DNA of 64,000 nt from Flavobacterium saliperosum. Lineage in GTDB: Bacteria > Bacteroidota > Bacteroidia > Flavobacteriales > Flavobacteriaceae. The position numbers were made by a program, and so were the translations under genes. This document shows positions 51,938 through 61,770 of this stretch, piece after piece. The notes beneath the pieces are model-generated. The model saw nothing but the letters and a program-made list of their open reading frames with translations. It did no database searches and was not told the DNA's origin. Within the stretch, counting starts at the first letter, position 1. Each line of letters starts with the position of its first letter. The stretch covers positions 652,410 to 716,409 of the forward strand of contig NZ_FMTY01000001.1 in NCBI RefSeq assembly GCF_900100625.1, written 5' to 3'.

Positions 51938-52974
51938 GGCGCCGGATTAGGAATCAATTCCTGAATTTTATCGATTTGTGCTAAAACCGCATCAGTCAAC
52001 TGTACCTCAAAAGCATTGATATTTTCTTCCAGCTGACTTAAGGTGGTAGCGCCGATGATGGTCGAGGTTACAAACTTTTGATGGTGTACGAAAGCGATTC
52101 CCATTTCGGTAACGGTCAATCCGCAATCGTGAGCCAAATCCTGATACATTTTGGTTGCCTTGTGGCAGTTTTCATTCGTATAACGGGTAAAATGCGGAAA
52201 CAAATCCAAGCGGGAATTCGGCACAATGCCCTTCAGGTGTTTTCCGGTGATAAAACCAAAACCGAGTGGCGAATAAGCCAACAAACCTACATTCTCTCTC
52301 ATACAGATTTCGGACAAGCCCACTTCAAACAAACGGTTCAATAACGAATACGGGTTTTGGATTGTAGCAATTCTCGGCAGGTTGTGCTTCTCGCTTTCAT
52401 TTAAAAACTTCATCACGCCCCACGGATTCTCATTGGAAACCCCGATGTGTTTGATTTTCCCTTCTTTGATCAAACCGTCAAAAACCGTCAGAACCTCTAA
52501 AATATTGTCTTGCCATTTAGTATCAATTTCTGAAACACCACGCTTGCCAAACATGTTCATCACGCGCTCCGGCCAATGCATCTGATACAAATCGATGTAG
52601 TCGGTTTGCAGGTTTTTCAGGCTCAGATTGACCGCTTCGTGCAAACTTTTTTTCGAAAAATCCAACGGTTGGCGAATGTAGCCCATACCGCGATTGGGTC
52701 CGGCTATTTTAGTGGCCACCACCAGTTTTTCCCTTTCACTTTTTCCGATTTTGTGCAACCACGTTCCTATAAAACGCTCGGTGCTTCCGAAAATGTGTTC
52801 GTTGCCGCCAATCGGATACATTTCGGCCGTATCAATGAAATTGATGCCTTTTTCAACCGCAAAATCCAGTTGGGAATGCGCTTCGGATTCCGTATTCTGG
52901 TTTCCGAAAGTCATGGTTCCGAGACAGATCTTGCTTACTTGTAAATCGGTATTAGGTAAAATAGTGTAGTTCAT
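51934..52974 (-). CDS. Aldo/keto reductase
   Basis: 346 residues, (beta/alpha)8 barrel of the Tas/YghZ type. Catalytic tetrad: Asp48, Tyr53 (DTAEMY), Lys89 (VVATK) and His133 (QMHWPER). C-terminal NADPH-binding segment STIIGATTLSQLEEN. Substrate unknown. The 3' end overlaps the convergent dehydrogenase by 4 nt. Confidence 0.93.
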   Translation of the reverse strand: MNYTILPNTDLQVSKICLGTMTFGNQNTESEAHSQLDFAVEKGINFIDTAEMYPIGGNEHIFGSTERFIGTWLHKIGKSEREKLVVATKIAGPNRGMGYIRQPLDFSKKSLHEAVNLSLKNLQTDYIDLYQMHWPERVMNMFGKRGVSEIDTKWQDNILEVLTVFDGLIKEGKIKHIGVSNENPWGVMKFLNESEKHNLPRIATIQNPYSLLNRLFEVGLSEICMRENVGLLAYSPLGFGFITGKHLKGIVPNSRLDLFPHFTRYTNENCHKATKMYQDLAHDCGLTVTEMGIAFVHHQKFVTSTIIGATTLSQLEENINAFEVQLTDAVLAQIDKIQELIPNPAP

Positions 52975-53064
52975 GTTTTCTAAGTTGCTGAGTAACTAAG
53001 TGACAAAGTCTTTCAAAGTGCAAATATAAAACGCAAATTATATTTGAAATTCAATTTAACAGAA

Positions 53065-53093
53065 AAAGGTTCAGCGCTTTCACGTGAACCTTT
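53065..53093 (-). terminator. Terminator of the OmpA-family gene
   Basis: AAAGGTTCA (53065-53073) pairs with TGAACCTTT (53085-53093) across an 11-nt loop; on the minus strand a T-rich tail follows. The 187-bp region 52975-53161 also has GTAACTAAGTGAC-type word repeats (52985-53010) and a diverged inverted copy (53114-53145). Confidence 0.75.
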
Positions 53094-53161
53094 CCTTTAG
53101 TGATGGATTAAATGACTCAGAAACTAAGCTACTCAGTCACTTTGTTACTTTAAAACTTTTC

Positions 53162-54127
53162 TTAAATATCGTTCAACATCTTAGTGATTTCATCCAATTT
53201 CGGGGTCAGGATGATTTCGATACGACGGTTTTTCGCTTTGCCTTCCGCGGTTTCGTTGCTCATTAAAGGCGAATATTCGCCACGTCCGGCAGCCGTAAGG
53301 TTTTCTTTTCTTACCATCGTATTTGACGTTAGGATGTTCACAATAGCCGTAGCACGTTTTGTAGACAAATCCCAGTTGTTTTCCACGCCGCCGCCAATGG
53401 TTCCGGTAATTTTATCGTTATCGGTATGTCCTTCGATTAACACGGCAATATCCGGATTGTCGCCCAACACTTTTCCGACCAGGTCAACGGCTTTTTTACC
53501 TTCAGAACCAACGGTCCAGCTTCCCGATTCGAAAAGCAGTTTGTTTTCCATGGAAACGTACACTTTCCCGTCTTTTTGCTGTACGGTTAACCCTTTCCCT
53601 TCAAACGCCCGTAACGATTTCGATAAAGTCTCTTTCAATTTGTTCATCACCGCTTCTTTCGCTGCGATCATGCTTTCCAATTCGTTCACGCGGTCAGAAC
53701 GGTCTTTCAAATCTTTGCTCAGTTTATCCAAACGGGATCTTTCGGCAGCCAATGCTTTTTCTTTCGCTTCCAATTGCGCCAACAATTCACGGTTTTTGTC
53801 CATGTTGTTTTTCAGCGCCTCGTCGCTGTTTTTCTCCAAAGCGTTGTAAGACGACTGCAATGTTTTTAGATTATTGCTTGCCGCCGCGTAATCCGAAGCC
53901 AGTTTGTCTCTTTCGGCTTTCAGTTTGTCGAGTTCCGACTGCAATGTGGATTTTTCGTTTTCCAATTGGCCTTTAGCGGTTGATAATGCGGTATTATCGT
54001 CCGCCAACTGACGGTTTTCTTTCTTTAAATCGGCGAATTTGGTTTCTAAATCGGTGTACATTTTTTTAGAAACGCAAGAGGTGGTTAAGGCTAACGCCAA
54101 AATTCCTGCAGATACTTGTTTTATCAT
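53162..54127 (-). CDS. OmpA-family lipoprotein with coiled coil
   Basis: 321 residues from the ATG at 54127; the longer frame adds 9 residues. Lipobox ALTTSC with Cys18. Residues about 24-165 are a long coiled coil (KKENRQLADDNTALS). The OmpA-like domain (about 190-310) keeps LIEGHTDND and NRRIEIILTP, which bind peptidoglycan. It is an outer-membrane lipoprotein that tethers to the cell wall. A dispersed repeat lies upstream. Confidence 0.92.
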   Translation of the reverse strand: MIKQVSAGILALALTTSCVSKKMYTDLETKFADLKKENRQLADDNTALSTAKGQLENEKSTLQSELDKLKAERDKLASDYAAASNNLKTLQSSYNALEKNSDEALKNNMDKNRELLAQLEAKEKALAAERSRLDKLSKDLKDRSDRVNELESMIAAKEAVMNKLKETLSKSLRAFEGKGLTVQQKDGKVYVSMENKLLFESGSWTVGSEGKKAVDLVGKVLGDNPDIAVLIEGHTDNDKITGTIGGGVENNWDLSTKRATAIVNILTSNTMVRKENLTAAGRGEYSPLMSNETAEGKAKNRRIEIILTPKLDEITKMLNDI

Positions 54128-54259
54128 CTTCTTGTGGTATTTATTATTATTCAATTTCTACTTTACACTTGTCTTTATTCTTTACCTTGAGAATTCATAC
54201 GCGAATTCTATATATTCCAATTGGTCATAATGCTGAGCGTCTGTTTTCACCGAATACCC

Positions 54260-54355
54260 TAGCCCCGATGGGAGTGGCATCCTTTGCTTGCTTTCTTTAA
54301 GCAAGCAAAGATAGAACGTCCCGATAGCTATCGGGAACCGGGAACAGCTCCTGAA
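54260..54355. repeat. Dispersed TAGCCCCGA repeat, copy C
   Basis: Begins TAGCCCCGATGGGAGTGGC; its centre is a hairpin of TTTGCTTGCTT and AAGCAAGCAAA, and CCCGATAGCTATCGGG follows at 54320-54335. It fills most of the 230-bp gap between the OmpA-family gene and xth, and ends next to the xth stop. The rest of the gap shows nothing clear. Confidence 0.78.
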
Positions 54356-54357
54356 AG

Positions 54358-55119
54358 CTATTCTATTTCCACCAGCACCGGACAATGATCGGAATGCTTG
54401 GCTTCCGGTAAAATCACGGCACGTTTTAACCGGTTGCGCATCGGTTCGCTCACCAGATTGTAATCGATTCGCCAGCCTTTATTGTTGTTTCGGGCATTGG
54501 CGCGGTAACTCCACCAGCTGTAATGGTGCGGCTCTTTATTAAAATGACGAAAACTGTCGATGAAGCCGCTCTTCATGAAATTGTCCAGCCAGGCTCTTTC
54601 GACCGGTAAAAATCCGGACACTTTTGCGTTGCGGATCGGATCATGAATGTCGATGGCCTGATGACAGATGTTATAATCGCCTCCGATAATCAGATTCGGA
54701 ATTTCTTTTTTCAGGTTGTCGATGTATTTCTGGAAATCGTCCATGTACTGGAACTTGTGCTCCAAGCGGTCGATGTTGGTTCCCGAAGGCAAGTACAAAC
54801 TCATGACTGAAAAATCATCGAAATCCACTCTCAGATTGCGTCCTTCTTTGTCCATATAGTCAATTCCGGTACCGAACACCACATTTTTAGGTTGTATTTT
54901 CGAGAGAATCGCCACACCGCTATACCCTTTTTTTTCGGCCGGAAACCAATAATGGTACGGGTAGCCCGAAAGTTCGAAATCCAGTGTGGGAATCTGCTCC
55001 GGGGTGGCCTTGATTTCCTGTAGGCAAATTACATCAGGATTAGCGCTTTGCAACCAATCGAGAAAGCCTTTGGTGATGGCGGCGCGTATTCCGTTGACGT
55101 TATAGGATATAATCTTCAT
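54358..55119 (-). CDS. xth: Exodeoxyribonuclease III
   Basis: 253 residues from the ATG at 55119; a 21-residue extension is possible but has no family support. Motifs NVNGIRAA, LQEIKA (Glu35), GGDYNICHQAIDIH and SDHCPV (catalytic His) match the AP endonuclease/ExoIII family. It removes abasic sites and 3' blocks in DNA repair. Confidence 0.95.
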   Translation of the reverse strand: MKIISYNVNGIRAAITKGFLDWLQSANPDVICLQEIKATPEQIPTLDFELSGYPYHYWFPAEKKGYSGVAILSKIQPKNVVFGTGIDYMDKEGRNLRVDFDDFSVMSLYLPSGTNIDRLEHKFQYMDDFQKYIDNLKKEIPNLIIGGDYNICHQAIDIHDPIRNAKVSGFLPVERAWLDNFMKSGFIDSFRHFNKEPHHYSWWSYRANARNNNKGWRIDYNLVSEPMRNRLKRAVILPEAKHSDHCPVLVEIE

Positions 55120-55279
55120 TTTAGGAGAATCTTTTTCCCAAATGTATATAAAAAACACCCAAATTTGAAACACATTTTTCAATTACTTATAAACAATTGA
55201 TTGTCAAATAAATATCTTTGAAAGCCTGAGAATTTACATTTATCCGCCACAAACTTTTCAACCATTACACTATTATTGC

Positions 55280-55287
55280 TATCTTTG
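55280..55287 (+). promoter_or_regulatory. Candidate -7 box of the OlsF-like gene
   Basis: TATCTTTG matches TAnnTTTG, 26 nt before the ATG at 55313. A second match lies at 55213-55220. No well-spaced -33 TTG is seen for the first. Confidence 0.4.
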
Positions 55288-55312
55288 TTTTTCGCTCAAA
55301 AACCAAAACTAA

Positions 55313-57121
55313 ATGGGTTTAGTTACCGCTAAAGAAGTTGCAAAAGCAATTAATGCTGATAAATACGGCTTTTTAGGAACCTTTTCAGGCTGGTTACTGA
55401 TGAAGGCACTGAAAATATCTACTCTCAACAAAATATACAACAGGAACAAACATTTGAAGGATGTTGAGTTTCTGAATGCCATATTGGATGAATTTCAGAT
55501 TAAATTTGAAATCCCCGAAGAAGACTTAAAACGATTACCGAAAGAAGGCGCATACATTACCGTTTCGAACCATCCGCTGGGAGGCATCGACGGTATTTTG
55601 CTTTTGAAATTGATGCTTGAAAGAGAGCCGAATTTCAAAATTATCGCCAATTTCCTGTTGCACCGTATCGAACCGATGAAGCCGTACATCATGCCGGTAA
55701 ATCCTTTCGAAAATCATAAGGATGCTAAATCCAGCGTGATTGGAATCAAAGAAACGTTACGTCATTTAAGCGACGGGAAACCGCTGGGCATGTTCCCGGC
55801 CGGCGAAGTTTCCACGTACAGAGACGGGCAATTGGTAGTGGACAAGCCCTGGGAAGAAGGGGCCATAAAAGTGATTCGTAAAGCACAGGTGCCGGTGGTA
55901 CCCATTTATTTTCACGCCAAAAACAGCAAATTGTTTTATTTCCTATCCAAAATAAACGACACGTTACGTACTGCAAAACTGCCTTCGGAACTGCTTACCC
56001 AAAAAGACCGTGTGATTAAAGTCCGCATCGGAAAACCGATTTCGGTAGCCGAACAGAACGAATACGAAACCATTGAATCCTATTCGGAATTTTTACGCAA
56101 GAAAACCTACATGTTGGCCAACCCTTTCGAAACCGAAAGCAAGTTGCTGACTACGCCGAGTCTGAAACTTCCGAAAAACCCGAAACAGATTGCCAAACCG
56201 GCCAATCATGATAAGATTCTGGAAGAAGTCAGCTGTCTGAAAAAAGGCAATCATCGTCTTTTACAAAGCAAGAACTACGAGGTTTTCTTTGTAACGGCCG
56301 ACAAAATCCCGAATATCCTGCATGAAATAGGACGTTTGCGCGAAATCACTTTCCGCGAGGTGGGTGAAGGCACCAATGAAGCCATCGATCTGGACCAATA
56401 CGACAACTACTACCATCACATGTTTTTATGGGATGATGACAGCCAGCAGATCGCCGGAGCGTACCGTATGGGATTGGGCGCCGAAATTTTTGCCAAACAC
56501 GGAATTAACGGTTTCTATCTTCAGGAATTGTTCCGCTTCGAACCGGAATTGTTTGACATGATGAGTAAGTCCATTGAAATGGGGCGAGCGTTCATCATCA
56601 AAGAATACCAGCAGAAACCCATGCCGTTATTCCTGCTTTGGAAAGGAATAGTTCATACCACTTTACATTATCCGGAACACAAATTCCTTATTGGCGGCGT
56701 AAGCATCAGCAACCAATTCTCGGAATTTTCAAAATCCCTGATGATTGAGTTCATGAAGTCGAATTACTATGACCCTTATATTGCGCAATACGTACATCCG
56801 AAAAAGGAGTACAAAGTCAAACTGAAGGACGCCGATAAAGATTTTATTTTTGACGAAGCGGAGTCTGATCTGAACAAATTCGACAAAATTATCGACGAGT
56901 TGGAACCGGGCAGTTTGCGTTTGCCGGTATTGATCAAAAAATACATCAAACAAAACGCAAGGGTTGTGGCTTTTAACGTGGACCCGTTATTTAACAATGC
57001 GGTGGATGGCTTGATGTACATCCGGATTGCCGACATTCCCGAAAGCACAATGAAACCGGTTATGGAAGAGTTTCAGGCCGAACTGGAACGAAAACTTGCG
57101 GAAAAAGGCGAAAACATTTAA
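55313..57121 (+). CDS. olsF: Bifunctional acyltransferase, PlsC-like plus OlsB-like (OlsF type)
   Basis: 602 residues. The N-terminal half is a PlsC domain: SNHPLGGIDG with His87 and Asp93, and FPAGEVSTY. The C-terminal half (about 320-560) is an OlsB/GNAT-like N-acyltransferase (LREITFREVGEG, LQELFRFEPELF). This OlsA-then-OlsB order is that of OlsF, known to make ornithine lipids in Flavobacterium johnsoniae; related enzymes make glycine-type lipids. The amino-acid substrate cannot be read from sequence here. It is followed by a DUF5684 gene at 27 nt. Confidence 0.88.
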   Translation: MGLVTAKEVAKAINADKYGFLGTFSGWLLMKALKISTLNKIYNRNKHLKDVEFLNAILDEFQIKFEIPEEDLKRLPKEGAYITVSNHPLGGIDGILLLKLMLEREPNFKIIANFLLHRIEPMKPYIMPVNPFENHKDAKSSVIGIKETLRHLSDGKPLGMFPAGEVSTYRDGQLVVDKPWEEGAIKVIRKAQVPVVPIYFHAKNSKLFYFLSKINDTLRTAKLPSELLTQKDRVIKVRIGKPISVAEQNEYETIESYSEFLRKKTYMLANPFETESKLLTTPSLKLPKNPKQIAKPANHDKILEEVSCLKKGNHRLLQSKNYEVFFVTADKIPNILHEIGRLREITFREVGEGTNEAIDLDQYDNYYHHMFLWDDDSQQIAGAYRMGLGAEIFAKHGINGFYLQELFRFEPELFDMMSKSIEMGRAFIIKEYQQKPMPLFLLWKGIVHTTLHYPEHKFLIGGVSISNQFSEFSKSLMIEFMKSNYYDPYIAQYVHPKKEYKVKLKDADKDFIFDEAESDLNKFDKIIDELEPGSLRLPVLIKKYIKQNARVVAFNVDPLFNNAVDGLMYIRIADIPESTMKPVMEEFQAELERKLAEKGENI

Positions 57122-57148
57122 CCAATTTTAACCAAAACCTTATAATTT

Positions 57149-57529
57149 ATGGCAGCAGCTTTACTAACTATTTTATTGTTTTTCTTCGGATTTACCCTTT
57201 TCCTTATTATTTGTCAGTGGAAAGTTTTCACTAAAGCCGGAAAACCGGGATGGGCTTGCTTGATTCCAATTTACAGCGGAATTGTTTTACTGGAAATCAT
57301 CAAAAAACCAATCTGGTGGATTTTCATGTTACTTATTCCTATCGCAAACATTTATTTTGCTATTGTGATAACGAACGAATTATCGAAATCTTTCGGTAAA
57401 ACTTCAGCCTTCACGGTAGGATTGATTTTCCTTCCGTTTATATTTTATCCGATACTTGCTTTTGGCGATGCGAAATACATCTACAATCAGACAGAAGAGA
57501 TTAGTGAAATTGGCATGGTCCAGGCCTAA
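57149..57529 (+). CDS. DUF5684 membrane protein
   Basis: 126 residues, mostly three or four hydrophobic helices. The block KPGWACLIPIYSGIVLLEI, then WWIFMLLIPIANIY and FLPFIFYPILAFGDAKY, is typical of DUF5684. Function unknown. It follows the OlsF-like gene and may be co-transcribed. Confidence 0.85.
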   Translation: MAAALLTILLFFFGFTLFLIICQWKVFTKAGKPGWACLIPIYSGIVLLEIIKKPIWWIFMLLIPIANIYFAIVITNELSKSFGKTSAFTVGLIFLPFIFYPILAFGDAKYIYNQTEEISEIGMVQA

Positions 57530-57542
57530 CAGGCATAAAATA

Positions 57543-57573
57543 AAAAAAGCCCCGAATATTTCGGGGCTTTTTT
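57543..57573. terminator. Bidirectional terminator
   Basis: AAAAAAGCCCCGA (57543-57555), a 5-nt loop and TCGGGGCTTTTTT (57561-57573). It ends two convergent genes. Confidence 0.92.
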
Positions 57574-57588
57574 ATATCCATCGGATGC

Positions 57589-58200
57589 TTATTTATATGC
57601 TTTTTTCAACAATAGTTTAGCCAATGATTTTCCTGTTTTGGCATAACCTTCTCCAATTCGGTCTTCGTTACTGAAAGAACCTCCGAAAACATCTCCGGGC
57701 GCTTCCTCACTTTTAATTTCAAGCACAACATTATTTCTGTTTGCCGTTTCAACGAATTTAAGGTTAGTGGTTACTTTAGCTCCCTTTTTAGCCATAACTA
57801 CATTATAACCAGGGTAAATCCAAACCGCATCCACAATTAGAGTATATTTGGCCTGTTTCAGATCTTCCTGAAAAGAAATGTCTTTTTTCTCTTTGGTATG
57901 AACAACATTCATCAATTCTGTGAATTTGTTTTCGAACAACAAATCCCTGCTAGCGTACCATTTTTTCTTCCAGGTTTCACCAACACCTTTTCCTTTTTCA
58001 TTCAAGTCAGCAACCCTTTCCGCCACATACTGCTCATCGGTAAGGTTTTCTTTCATTAACTTCAGGTTGTCGTAAGTAAACTCCACATTAACTTCTTTTT
58101 GATCCTTAAGAAAACTGAAATCGCCTTTAATCACTTCCATATCTTGTGCCGACATAAATGCGGAAGCAAACAAGAATGCTAAAACTGTAATTTTTTTCAT
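57589..58200 (-). CDS. Secreted hypothetical protein
   Basis: 203 residues. Signal peptide 1-18 (MSAQ end), then a soluble alpha/beta region with no motif that I recognise. Blocks FSFLKDQKEVNVEFTYDN and YTLIVDAVWIYPGYNVVMAKK are its most distinctive parts, and it ends in KSLAKLLLKKAYK. It is probably periplasmic. It is divergent from the T9SS type B gene across 118 bp. Confidence 0.8.
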   Translation of the reverse strand: MKKITVLAFLFASAFMSAQDMEVIKGDFSFLKDQKEVNVEFTYDNLKLMKENLTDEQYVAERVADLNEKGKGVGETWKKKWYASRDLLFENKFTELMNVVHTKEKKDISFQEDLKQAKYTLIVDAVWIYPGYNVVMAKKGAKVTTNLKFVETANRNNVVLEIKSEEAPGDVFGGSFSNEDRIGEGYAKTGKSLAKLLLKKAYK

Positions 58201-58285
58201 ATGAATATATAATAATTGTTCACAACAAACATAGCTATTTTATGTTAATTTTAATACATCCGAAGAAAATATAACAATATTCCTC

Positions 58286-58293
58286 TATTTTTG
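58286..58293 (+). promoter_or_regulatory. Candidate -7 box of the T9SS type B gene
   Basis: TATTTTTG matches TAnnTTTG and lies 26 nt before the ATG at 58319. No clear -33 TTG. Confidence 0.35.
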
Positions 58294-58318
58294 TGATTTT
58301 TAATTTTACAAACCACTG

Positions 58319-61300
58319 ATGAGGCTATTATTTCTTATATTATTGATTGGTTCTAACGTAATGAATGCACAATTAAGCAAAAAGCACTGGATACCCCCCA
58401 TCCATGCCAGAAACGGACAAACTTTTGTTAGAGATCATTATGTATACCTGTCAACACCGGAAACAACCCCTTTTCAGGTCACCGTAACCCGCGGGGATAA
58501 TACCCCGATAGCCGGTTCTCCTTTTACGATTTCTGCCGGAAATCCCGTGAGAGTCGCCATCGGAAACAACCAACCTTCCACAATGTTAATCTCGAACAAT
58601 GATCTGAATATCGTAAAAAACGATAAAGGACTGATTCTTGAAGGAAGTAACGAATTTTACGCCACATTTAAAGTCAGAGCAGAGAATCATGCTGAAATAT
58701 TGGTCGCGAAAGGATATCAGGGATTGGGAACCGAATTTCGACTAGGCAGTTTACCTCAAAGCGATTACGGCGATTTACGAAACTTTTTTGCAAGTTTCAT
58801 GGCAACCGAAGACAATACAACCGTTACACTATCAGATTACGACAGGAGTGTCGAATTTGCGGTTAACGGCACCACTTTAACACAAAACTCCCAAACATTC
58901 CGACTCAATAACGGTGAAAGCGTAACCGTATCCGGTTACACCAATACATCGGCAAATTTAACCGGATTCATTGGCGCTTTACTGGTATCGGACAAACCCA
59001 TTGCCGTAAACAGCGGAAACGCCTTGGCAGGAATGGGAACAGAACAGGACGGTCAGGATTTCACTTTCGACCAGATTGTCCCTTTAGAACAGGTGGGAAC
59101 CGAATATATCGTTGTGAAAGGTAATGGAAGCAGCCTTGTTGAAACCCCGTTAGTAATCGCTACGGAGGACAACACGGAGGTATTCATAAACGGATCACCA
59201 ACATCGTTTGCCACTTTAAATGCAGGCGAATACACCCTGATTCCTTCTACAATGTATCAGGGAACCAACAATCAGAACATGTACATCACCTCTTCAAAAC
59301 CGATTTATTTGTATCAGATTTTGGGAGGATCTTCTTCTGACGCGACATCCGGATTGAATTTCATTCCTCCTTTAAGCTGTTATTTTCAAAAATCCGTGGA
59401 TTTGATTCCTAGTGCCAACTCCATAGGTTCCACTAATTATTTCAGTGAGATCATAGCACTGACCTATGCGGGCTCTACATTATCTATAAACGGAGTACCC
59501 GTTACCGCCTTACCGGAACCCGTGTTGGGAACTTCCCAATGGGTAACCTACCGCTTACAGGGATATACCGGAAACATCAAAGCCGAGTCCACAGGACCAC
59601 TGGCAGTGGGATTATTTGGCTCCAGCAATGTAGCCGGTTTTGCAGGGTATTATTCAGGTTTTGGCAGCGAACCCAGAGACACTGAAATTACCGTTTGCTC
59701 CAACACAACCACCGACTTGTTCGGTCAAATTGAAGGAAATCCCGATCCGGGAGGTGTTTGGACACCGGCTTTATCCAGCGGTACGGGTGTTTTCGACCCC
59801 GCGATTGATCCTCCGGGAATTTACAACTATAATTTTACGGGATTGTGTGAAATTGTCAACCTGCAGATTACCGTAACCATACAACAGGCGCCAAACCCGG
59901 GAAACAACAATCAAAAAACGGTTTGTAAAAACGATGCCGCATTTGATTTATTTGCATTGCTGGGACCAAACGCCAACACTGGAGGAACATGGTCACCTGC
60001 TTTAGCCAGCGGAACGAACATCTTCAATCCGGCCGTGGATGTTTCCGGAAATTACACGTATACCTTACCGGCTATCGGTCCGTGTACCTCCGTGTCCGCT
60101 ACCGTAGCCGTTACTGTAAATCCATTACCGGTTATCAATACCATCTTGGATTATGAACTTTGCGACGACACCACTGACGGCAGTGACATCAATGGAACAG
60201 CAAACTTCAATTTCAGCACAAAAACAAATGAAGTTCTTGCCGGACAAACAGGAATCATCGTTACTTACCATTTATCTCAAAACGATGCCGACACGGGAAG
60301 CAACCCGCAAACAATTTTAAACACAAACAGCAGAATCATTTACGTTCGTTTACAGAACGCAACCACAAACTGTTTCGTTACCACAACATTTAATGCAGTG
60401 GTTCATTCGCTTCCGGTAATAAATAACAACATTACATTAAAACAATGTGATGATAATCAAGATGCCATAACCGCTTTTAATCTGACAGAAGCAAATTCGC
60501 TGATCAGTACCGATCCGGATGTGGTATTCTCTTATTTCACTTCCAGCGCAAATGCATTGGCAAACACGAATCCGATAACGGATTTCACCAACTTCATTTC
60601 AGCCGGAACAACGATTTGGATTCGCGTGCAAAACACTAACGGCTGTTTCAGAATTGCCACAACCACACTCTTGGTTTCAGCCACACAGATAACGGCTGCC
60701 GATATGCAGACTTTGGAAGAGTGTGACATGTATATCGACCCGAATGACCCGGAAAATGACGGTTATGCCTATTTTGATTTCACTCCAGCCACAACAGGCA
60801 TTTTGAATTCGTTCACCAGCAGTCAGAATTTAAGGGTTACTTACTACGAAAATTTAAACGACGCTTTAGCCGAACAAAATGCCGTAATGGGCACCAATTC
60901 CGCTCCTTACCGAAATACGGTTGCCAGCAGCCAGACTCTTTACGTTCGGGTTGACAGTAATTTAAACAACGAATGCGTTGGCATGGGACCCTATTTAAAC
61001 CTTACGGTGAATCCGATTCCGGATATTGATTTGGGTGATGATTTCACACTTTGTCTTGATCCCGCAACCGGTTTGGGGTCGCAAAACATCGACGCCACTC
61101 CAAGCAATACAGGGAATTTCAGCTATACCTGGACTCCGGCCAATCCGGATACCGATGCTAACGGCAATCAAAATGCCGTATACCATATCACGCAAGCGGG
61201 AACTTATACCGTGGTGGTTACCAACACCAATACCTCTTGTGAAACCAGCGATACCATTACCATAGACGCTTCCTCAGAACCGCTAACTGTAACTGCTGTC

Positions 61301-61768
61301 CTTATAACACCGTTGTTTTCAAATGGGCTAGCCACCATTCAGGCTACTGCACAAGGTGGTTACGGCGTATATGAATACAGTATTGACGGCACGTACTGGC
61401 AGCCTACAGGAATCTTTTCCGGACTTTCGAACGGAGCCTACTTGATTTTTGTCAGAGACCTAGCGAAGTGTGGTGTCACAACATCAAACCTTGTCCATAC
61501 CGTTACCTATCCAAGCTTCTTTACCCCTAACGGAGATGGATACAACGATACCTGGAAAATCGACAATTTGTTAGCTTCCTATGAAGCCAAAATTTATATA
61601 TTTGACCGATTTGGAAAACTTGTAAAAGAAATCAGTCCGGATGGGAAGGGATGGGATGGTACCTTCAACGGAAACCAGCTTCCCGCAACCGATTATTGGT
61701 TCAAGATAGAGTACACCGTAAACAATGTACGCAACGAATTTAAAAGTCATTTTTCACTTAAACGCTAA
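58319..61768 (+). CDS. T9SS type B surface protein with IgGFc-binding-like domain
   Basis: 1149 residues. Signal peptide 1-17. The N-terminal part (about 25-460) resembles the IgGFc-binding N-terminal domain (YVYLSTPETTPFQVTVTRG, HAEILVAKGYQGLGTEFRLG). Several Ig/PKD-like repeats follow, with two close copies of GGVWTPALSSGTGVFDPA and GGTWSPALASGTNIFNPA near 480-575. The last 80 residues (FFTPNGDGYNDTWKI, YIFDRFGKLV, GWDGTFNGNQLPATDYWF) are the T9SS type B sorting domain. It is probably a large cell-surface adhesin. Confidence 0.92.
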   Translation: MRLLFLILLIGSNVMNAQLSKKHWIPPIHARNGQTFVRDHYVYLSTPETTPFQVTVTRGDNTPIAGSPFTISAGNPVRVAIGNNQPSTMLISNNDLNIVKNDKGLILEGSNEFYATFKVRAENHAEILVAKGYQGLGTEFRLGSLPQSDYGDLRNFFASFMATEDNTTVTLSDYDRSVEFAVNGTTLTQNSQTFRLNNGESVTVSGYTNTSANLTGFIGALLVSDKPIAVNSGNALAGMGTEQDGQDFTFDQIVPLEQVGTEYIVVKGNGSSLVETPLVIATEDNTEVFINGSPTSFATLNAGEYTLIPSTMYQGTNNQNMYITSSKPIYLYQILGGSSSDATSGLNFIPPLSCYFQKSVDLIPSANSIGSTNYFSEIIALTYAGSTLSINGVPVTALPEPVLGTSQWVTYRLQGYTGNIKAESTGPLAVGLFGSSNVAGFAGYYSGFGSEPRDTEITVCSNTTTDLFGQIEGNPDPGGVWTPALSSGTGVFDPAIDPPGIYNYNFTGLCEIVNLQITVTIQQAPNPGNNNQKTVCKNDAAFDLFALLGPNANTGGTWSPALASGTNIFNPAVDVSGNYTYTLPAIGPCTSVSATVAVTVNPLPVINTILDYELCDDTTDGSDINGTANFNFSTKTNEVLAGQTGIIVTYHLSQNDADTGSNPQTILNTNSRIIYVRLQNATTNCFVTTTFNAVVHSLPVINNNITLKQCDDNQDAITAFNLTEANSLISTDPDVVFSYFTSSANALANTNPITDFTNFISAGTTIWIRVQNTNGCFRIATTTLLVSATQITAADMQTLEECDMYIDPNDPENDGYAYFDFTPATTGILNSFTSSQNLRVTYYENLNDALAEQNAVMGTNSAPYRNTVASSQTLYVRVDSNLNNECVGMGPYLNLTVNPIPDIDLGDDFTLCLDPATGLGSQNIDATPSNTGNFSYTWTPANPDTDANGNQNAVYHITQAGTYTVVVTNTNTSCETSDTITIDASSEPLTVTAVLITPLFSNGLATIQATAQGGYGVYEYSIDGTYWQPTGIFSGLSNGAYLIFVRDLAKCGVTTSNLVHTVTYPSFFTPNGDGYNDTWKIDNLLASYEAKIYIFDRFGKLVKEISPDGKGWDGTFNGNQLPATDYWFKIEYTVNNVRNEFKSHFSLKR

Positions 61769-61770
61769 TT

